Assembly: GCF_024266585.1 (NCBI RefSeq)
Contig: NZ_CP100647.1
Location: forward strand, 2,709,001-2,773,000
Length of the DNA: 64,000 bases
Reading direction: 5' to 3'
From: Xanthomonas sacchari
Lineage (GTDB): Bacteria; Pseudomonadota; Gammaproteobacteria; Xanthomonadales; Xanthomonadaceae
Shown here: positions 60,209-64,000 of the stretch, piece after piece
How positions within the stretch are numbered: position 1 is the stretch's first letter
Layout: each line of letters starts with the position of its first letter
The notes under the pieces: model-generated
What the model saw: the letters and a program-made list of their open reading frames with translations, nothing else
Databases searched by the model: none
Told to the model about the DNA's origin: nothing
Translations under genes and position numbers: made by a program

Positions 60209-60303
60209 TTATACCAGCAGCGGCACTGGCCAATTGATGGCCCCCTGCGGAGGCTCCAGGCACCAACGGGTTGCCGGACAAATCGCTTAGAGGAGATATC
60301 AAA

Positions 60304-61491
60304 ATGGCACAGGTAATCAATACCAACGTAATGTCGCTGAACGCTCAGCGCAACCTCAACACCACCAGCGCCAGCCTGGCGACGACGATCCAGCGTCTGT
60401 CTTCGGGCCTGCGCATCAACAGCGCCAAGGACGACGCCGCCGGTCTGGCGATCTCCGAGCGCTTCACCACCCAGATCCGTGGTCTGGACGTGGCCTCGCG
60501 CAACGCCAACGACGGCATCTCGCTGGCGCAGACCGCCGAAGGCGCGATGGTCGAAATCGGCAACAACCTGCAGCGTATCCGCGAACTGGCGGTGCAGTCG
60601 GCCAACGCCACCAACTCCAGCACCGACCGCGGCGCGCTGAACTCGGAAGTCAAGCAGCTGGCCTCGGAAATCGACCGCGTCTCCAGCCAGACCAACTTCA
60701 ACGGCACCAAGCTGCTGGACGGCTCCTTCTCCGGCGCCCTGTTCCAGGTCGGTGCCGATGCCGGCCAGACCATCGGCATCAACAGCATCGTCAACGCCAG
60801 CGCCGCCTCGCTGGGCAAGGCCGGCTTCGCCGCCACCCAGACCGGCTCGGCCGCCCTGGCCTCCGGTACCGCCACCGCCAGCGGCAGCTTCTCCGGCATG
60901 GTCGTCAACGGCGTCACCATCGCCTCGGTCTCGGTGGCCGTCGGCGACGTCGGCAGCGACATCTCCAAGAAGATCGCCTCGGCGATCAACGACAAGCTGG
61001 CCCAGACCGGCGTGTACGCCTCGGTCGACAGCACCAGCGGTGCGCTGAAGCTGGAATCGGTCAAGGGCGGCCAGGACTTCTCCTTCACCGCGGGCAGCGC
61101 CACCGGTGCCACCGGCGTCACCTTCAGCAACGCCGGCATCGCCGCCAGCGCCGCTGCCACCGCCGGCACCACCAACTACCTGGCCGACGTGGACATCTCC
61201 ACCTTCCAGGGCGCGCAGAAGGCGCTGAGCATCATCGACAACGCGCTGACCTCGGTGAACTCCTCGCGCGCCGACATGGGTGCGATCCAGAACCGCTTCA
61301 CTTCCACCATCGCCAACCTGAGCTCCACCTCGGAGAACCTGTCGGCCTCGCGCAGCCGCATCCGCGACACCGACTACGCCAAGGAAACCGCCGAGCTGAC
61401 CCGCACGCAGATCCTGCAGCAGGCCGGTACCGCGATGCTGGCCCAGGCCAAGCAGGCGCCGCAGAGCGTGCTGAGCCTGCTCCAGGGCTAA
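60304..61491 (+). CDS. fliC: Flagellin FliC, copy 2
   Basis: This 395-residue flagellin is the same protein as copy 1. The genes differ at nine third-codon positions by my count, with the middle (about 500 bases) identical, whereas the 230 bases upstream differ at roughly one base in five. It has its own tandem promoters, leader, ribosome site (AGAGGAG) and terminator. Two equal copies raise flagellin dose or give a spare template for gene conversion. Confidence 0.97.
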   Translation: MAQVINTNVMSLNAQRNLNTTSASLATTIQRLSSGLRINSAKDDAAGLAISERFTTQIRGLDVASRNANDGISLAQTAEGAMVEIGNNLQRIRELAVQSANATNSSTDRGALNSEVKQLASEIDRVSSQTNFNGTKLLDGSFSGALFQVGADAGQTIGINSIVNASAASLGKAGFAATQTGSAALASGTATASGSFSGMVVNGVTIASVSVAVGDVGSDISKKIASAINDKLAQTGVYASVDSTSGALKLESVKGGQDFSFTAGSATGATGVTFSNAGIAASAAATAGTTNYLADVDISTFQGAQKALSIIDNALTSVNSSRADMGAIQNRFTSTIANLSSTSENLSASRSRIRDTDYAKETAELTRTQILQQAGTAMLAQAKQAPQSVLSLLQG

Positions 61492-61518
61492 GCGCGACAC
61501 GCCGCACCGCACTACCGG

Positions 61519-61546
61519 GCCCCTCCGCAAGGAGGGGCTTTTTTTT
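61519..61546 (+). terminator. Rho-independent terminator of fliC copy 2
   Basis: GCCCCTCC (61519-61526) pairs with GGAGGGGC (61531-61538) around GCAA, followed by eight T. It is the same hairpin as after copy 1, one pair shorter. Confidence 0.95.
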
Positions 61547-61560
61547 GACGCACGCGGAAG

Positions 61561-61576
61561 CGGCACAGGATTTGCA
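61561..61576 (+). promoter_or_regulatory. Sigma-54 promoter of fliD
   Basis: CGGCAC (61561-61566), AGGAT, TTGCA: GG at 61562-61563 and GC at 61574-61575 are 10 bases apart. The -12 element is a full match. It is 114 bases from the fliD ATG. Confidence 0.82.
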
Positions 61577-61689
61577 TCGCACTTTGGGCCGCAACAATGC
61601 GCGGGCGGCGCTCAAGAAGCGACCCCGCGCGCCGATACTCCCCTCAGCCGCTGGCGCGTCGCGCGCCCGCCCCTTCAAGGAACGCGATC

Positions 61690-63012
61690 ATGTCCACCAC
61701 GTCGATCGGCTCAGGCCTGGACATCCCCTCCTTCGTCGCCAAACTGGTGTCGAAGGAACGTCAGCCGCAGGAAGACCGGATCAACCGCGACGGCACCGCC
61801 TCCAGTGCGCAGCTATCGTCCTTGAGCACGATCAAGAGCGCGCTGTCCAATCTGCAGACGGCGATGAGTACCGTCTCCGACAGCGCCGACAAGGGCGCCT
61901 ACAAGGCGAGCATCGACGACGGCGCAGGCTATACCGCCACGGTCACCTCCAGCGCCAGCGCCGGCAGGTACGGCATCGAGGTGGTGAAGCTGGCGCAGGC
62001 GCAGAAACTGACCTCGTCGGCCTACGCCAGTGGCGCGGTCGTCGGCGGCGGCACCCTGACCATCGCCTACGGCAGCACCACGCTCAACGTCAACGTCGAT
62101 GCCGGCAGCAAGCTCAGCGACGTGGCCGCTTTCATCAACAAGGCCGCCAACGGCGCCGGCCTGACCGCCAGCGTGGTCACCGCCGACGATGGCGACCATC
62201 TGGTGCTCAACGCGGTCGACACCGGCAGCAAGGGCGCCCTGACCATCACCACCTCCGGTGGCGACGGCGGCCTGGCCAATCTCACCTACCCGCCCGGCAA
62301 CAACGGCGGCCTGACCCAGACCGTCGCCGCCGCCGACGCGGTGGTGAAGGTGGACGGCTTCCAGCGCACCTCCAGCAGCAACACCATCGCCGACCTGGTG
62401 CCCGGCGTGGCGCTCAATCTCACCAAGGCCATTTCCGGTACCACCTTCAATCTCAACATCACCCCCGACAACAGCCCGCTGAAGGCCAATCTGACCGCCC
62501 TGGTCAGCGCCTACAACTCCGCCAACAGCGTGCTCAAGTCGTCCAGCGCCTACGACGCCACCAACAAGAAGGCCTCGCCGATGACCGGTGATGCGATGGT
62601 GCGCGGTCTGCAGCAGTCGCTGCGCCGGCTGGTCAGCGACAACGTGAGCGGCCTGATGGCACTCGGCGTGACCATCGACAAGGATGGGGTGATGAGCCTG
62701 GACAGCAGCAAGTTCGACACCGCCGTGGCCACCGATCCGTCGGCGGCCAAGACCATGCTCGGCAGCGCCGGCAGCTTCGGTGCCGGGATGAGCACGCTGC
62801 TGAAGAGCAACCTGGACAGCACCAGCGGCACGCTGACCCAACGGACCGACGCGCTCAACAAGCACATCTCCGACCTGACCGACCAGCTCAGCGATCTGGA
62901 TGCGCGCATGCAGACACTGACCGACCAGTACACCGCGCGCTTCACCGCGATGGAGACGCTGGTGACGCAGATGCAGACCACGAGCGACAACTTGACCAAG
63001 CAATTCAGCTGA
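61690..63012 (+). CDS. fliD: Flagellar filament cap protein FliD
   Basis: The 440-residue HAP2 protein begins STTSIGSGLDIPSFVAKLVSKERQPQEDRI, with the usual GSGLDI motif, and ends in a long heptad-like helix (DALNKHISDLTDQLSDLDARMQTLTDQYTARFTAMETLVTQMQ region, about 385-430). It caps the filament and folds flagellin subunits in place. The start at 61690 has AAGGAACG upstream. Its promoter is sigma-54, unlike fliC. Confidence 0.95.
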   Translation: MSTTSIGSGLDIPSFVAKLVSKERQPQEDRINRDGTASSAQLSSLSTIKSALSNLQTAMSTVSDSADKGAYKASIDDGAGYTATVTSSASAGRYGIEVVKLAQAQKLTSSAYASGAVVGGGTLTIAYGSTTLNVNVDAGSKLSDVAAFINKAANGAGLTASVVTADDGDHLVLNAVDTGSKGALTITTSGGDGGLANLTYPPGNNGGLTQTVAAADAVVKVDGFQRTSSSNTIADLVPGVALNLTKAISGTTFNLNITPDNSPLKANLTALVSAYNSANSVLKSSSAYDATNKKASPMTGDAMVRGLQQSLRRLVSDNVSGLMALGVTIDKDGVMSLDSSKFDTAVATDPSAAKTMLGSAGSFGAGMSTLLKSNLDSTSGTLTQRTDALNKHISDLTDQLSDLDARMQTLTDQYTARFTAMETLVTQMQTTSDNLTKQFS

Positions 63013-63030
63013 CGCGCGTCTGGTCGCGGC

Positions 63031-63058
63031 TCAAGTCGAACCGCGTCGCGGCCGATAT
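63031..63058 (+). promoter_or_regulatory. Probable sigma-28 promoter of fliS
   Basis: TCAAGTCG (63031-63038), 12 bases, GCCGATAT (63051-63058). Layout equals that before cheV. It lies in the 149-base gap between fliD and fliS. Confidence 0.65.
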
Positions 63059-63161
63059 GAAGAGTATCGACAGTCATTGTGGATCTGCGGCAACCACCGC
63101 CCGGCGTCGCCGCCAACCGGTACGGCACCAGGCCCCGCCAGTCCACCCGAGGGAGTTTTCC

Positions 63162-63581
63162 ATGTACGGTTCCAGCCGCCAGTACGCTGAGCAATATCGC
63201 AAGATGGGCATTTCCACCAGCGTTACCGATGCCGATCCGCACAAGCTGGTCGCCATGCTGTTCGCCGGTGCCTGCCAGCGGATCCGCCAGGCCCAGGCCT
63301 GCCTCGCGCAGGGCGACCAGGCGCGCAAGGGCAAGGCGATCGGCGAGGCCTGCGCCATCGTCGGCCATCTCAACGGCTCGCTCGACCACGAGGCCGGCGG
63401 CGAGATCGCCGGCAACCTGTCGGCGCTCTATGACTACGTGATGCACCGGCTGACCGAAGCCAACCTGCACAACGACGACGCCGCGCTGACCGAAGCGCTG
63501 GAACTGCTCAGCGAGATCGACGCGGCCTGGGCCGCCATTCCCGCGCAGCAGCGCGAACTGGCCACGGCGAGCGCATCGTGA
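63162..63581 (+). CDS. fliS: Flagellin export chaperone FliS
   Basis: The 139-residue helical protein begins SSRQYAEQYRKMGISTSVTDADPHKLVAMLFAGA and has SALYDYVMHRLTEANLHNDDAALTEALELLSEIDAAW, both conserved in FliS. It wraps the C-terminus of flagellin and delivers it to the export gate. The ribosome site GAGGGAG is well placed. Its stop overlaps the next gene (GTGA). Confidence 0.95.
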   Translation: MYGSSRQYAEQYRKMGISTSVTDADPHKLVAMLFAGACQRIRQAQACLAQGDQARKGKAIGEACAIVGHLNGSLDHEAGGEIAGNLSALYDYVMHRLTEANLHNDDAALTEALELLSEIDAAWAAIPAQQRELATASAS

Positions 63582-63877
63582 GCATCCAGCTCGCCGACCT
63601 GCACAACGACCTGCACGAGCTGCGCGAGATTCTGCGTGGCGACGATTATGCCCTGGCCCAGGCGATGGTCGCCGACCATGCGCGGCGCCTGCAGACGTAT
63701 CTGCAACAGGACGGCGCCGACCGTTCGCGCGAGGCGCTGAAGCCGCTGCTCGCCCTGCAGCAGGCGGTGACCGCGCAGATGCGCATGGAGCGCGATCATG
63801 CCGCGGCCTGGCTGCGCGCCAGCCGCCAGTCCAGCCACGCCGCGCGGATCTATTCGCAGGCCGGACTGCTGGGATGA
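63578..63877 (+). CDS. FliT-like flagellar chaperone candidate
   Basis: The 99-residue helical protein starts at a GTG overlapping the fliS stop. Its content (ELREILRGDDYALAQAMVADHARRLQTYLQ, ALKPLLALQQAVTAQMRMERDHAAAWLRAS regions) gives a helix bundle like FliT, the FliD chaperone, which normally follows fliS. Sequence identity cannot be judged by eye, so the call rests on position and helix pattern. Confidence 0.65.
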   Translation: MSIQLADLHNDLHELREILRGDDYALAQAMVADHARRLQTYLQQDGADRSREALKPLLALQQAVTAQMRMERDHAAAWLRASRQSSHAARIYSQAGLLG

Positions 63878-64000
63878 ACGCCGGCTCCGACGGCGCCGCG
63901 CAGCATCCCGCAGACGCCGAACTGTTCCACGACACGCTCAGTTGCGAGCTGGCGCTGCCGGCGGACTTCCGCCTGGGCAACGGCGCCGGCCGGCTCGCCG
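63874..64000 (+). CDS. Start of a further gene, cut by the window end
   Basis: The ATG at 63874 overlaps the previous stop (ATGA), and 42 codons are visible (MNAGSDGAAQHPADAELFHD, then CELALPADFRLGNGAGR). In other Xanthomonas a PilZ-domain protein gene often follows fliS and fliT, and the short beta-strand-like CELALPADF piece is compatible with it. Too little is seen to decide. Confidence 0.5.
   Translation, partial: MNAGSDGAAQHPADAELFHDTLSCELALPADFRLGNGAGRLA

Noticed and set aside
59835-60290. Frame of 151 codons running from the spacer into the fliC copy 2 leader
   Set aside because: It runs through both sigma-28 promoters and the conserved leader, and the sequence has no recognised family.
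58286-61491. Direct repeats of more than 1 kb that might mark a composite transposon
   Set aside because: The repeats are the two fliC genes with their promoters and terminators; no transposase or terminal inverted repeats were seen.

Overview
The window is high-GC, densely packed bacterial DNA that reads as a plant-associated Xanthomonas (Xanthomonadaceae). The basis is the flgM-flgN / ravS-ravR-like / flgBCDEFGHIJKL / fliC-fliD-fliS layout, the aat-infA-clpA-clpS neighbourhood, the short intergenic REP palindromes and the typical Xanthomonas flagellin. Species cannot be fixed from this window alone.

Region 1 (1-9950): the 3' end of an outer-membrane barrel gene, a small cytochrome c, a TorF-type barrel protein, then a tightly overlapping trio of ECF sigma factor, zinc-binding membrane anti-sigma and lipoprotein subtilase. 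This trio runs straight into a cytochrome c maturation operon (ccmCDEFGHI) that has no ccmA or ccmB in front of it. The periplasmic domain of the anti-sigma and the prodomain of the subtilase look alike, which suggests an undescribed proteolytic sigma switch. This is the best candidate here for a new system.

Region 2 (9950-32830): mostly housekeeping. It holds an orphan CheY-like receiver, an iron-linked DUF3649-PepSY-DUF3325 operon behind a Fur-box-like site, and a fluoride channel gene (crcB) with a clear fluoride riboswitch just behind rarA. A DmeF-type metal exporter, lolA, a DUF3857 transglutaminase, ftsK and trxB follow. Next comes an N-degron cluster (aat, infA, clpA, clpS, plus a FemAB-like acyltransferase gene), then nudix-mnmA-hflD and a sensor-less chemoreceptor driven by a sigma-28 promoter. 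The region ends in a gene-free REP-rich stretch.

Region 3 (32830-44602): a two-gene ABC importer without a binding protein, then a c-di-GMP/phosphorelay hub. The hub has a PAS-GGDEF-EAL protein, a RavS-like histidine kinase, a RavR-like GGDEF-EAL-REC response regulator with degraded active-site motifs, and a second soluble histidine kinase.

Region 4 (44675-64000): flagellar genes. FlgN, FlgM and FlgA are on the minus strand; CheV, flgB-flgL, two copies of fliC encoding identical proteins, fliD, fliS, a FliT-like gene and the start of one more gene are on the plus strand. Promoters can be read from the sequence. Sigma-54 sites (GG-N10-GC) precede flgA, flgB, flgG and fliD. Sigma-28 sites precede flgM, cheV, each fliC (two in tandem), fliS and the distant chemoreceptor gene. 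The promoters match the usual hierarchy: middle genes for the hook-basal body are read by sigma-54, late filament and chemotaxis genes by sigma-28, with FlgM as the checkpoint. All functions are read from sequence; no database search was run.
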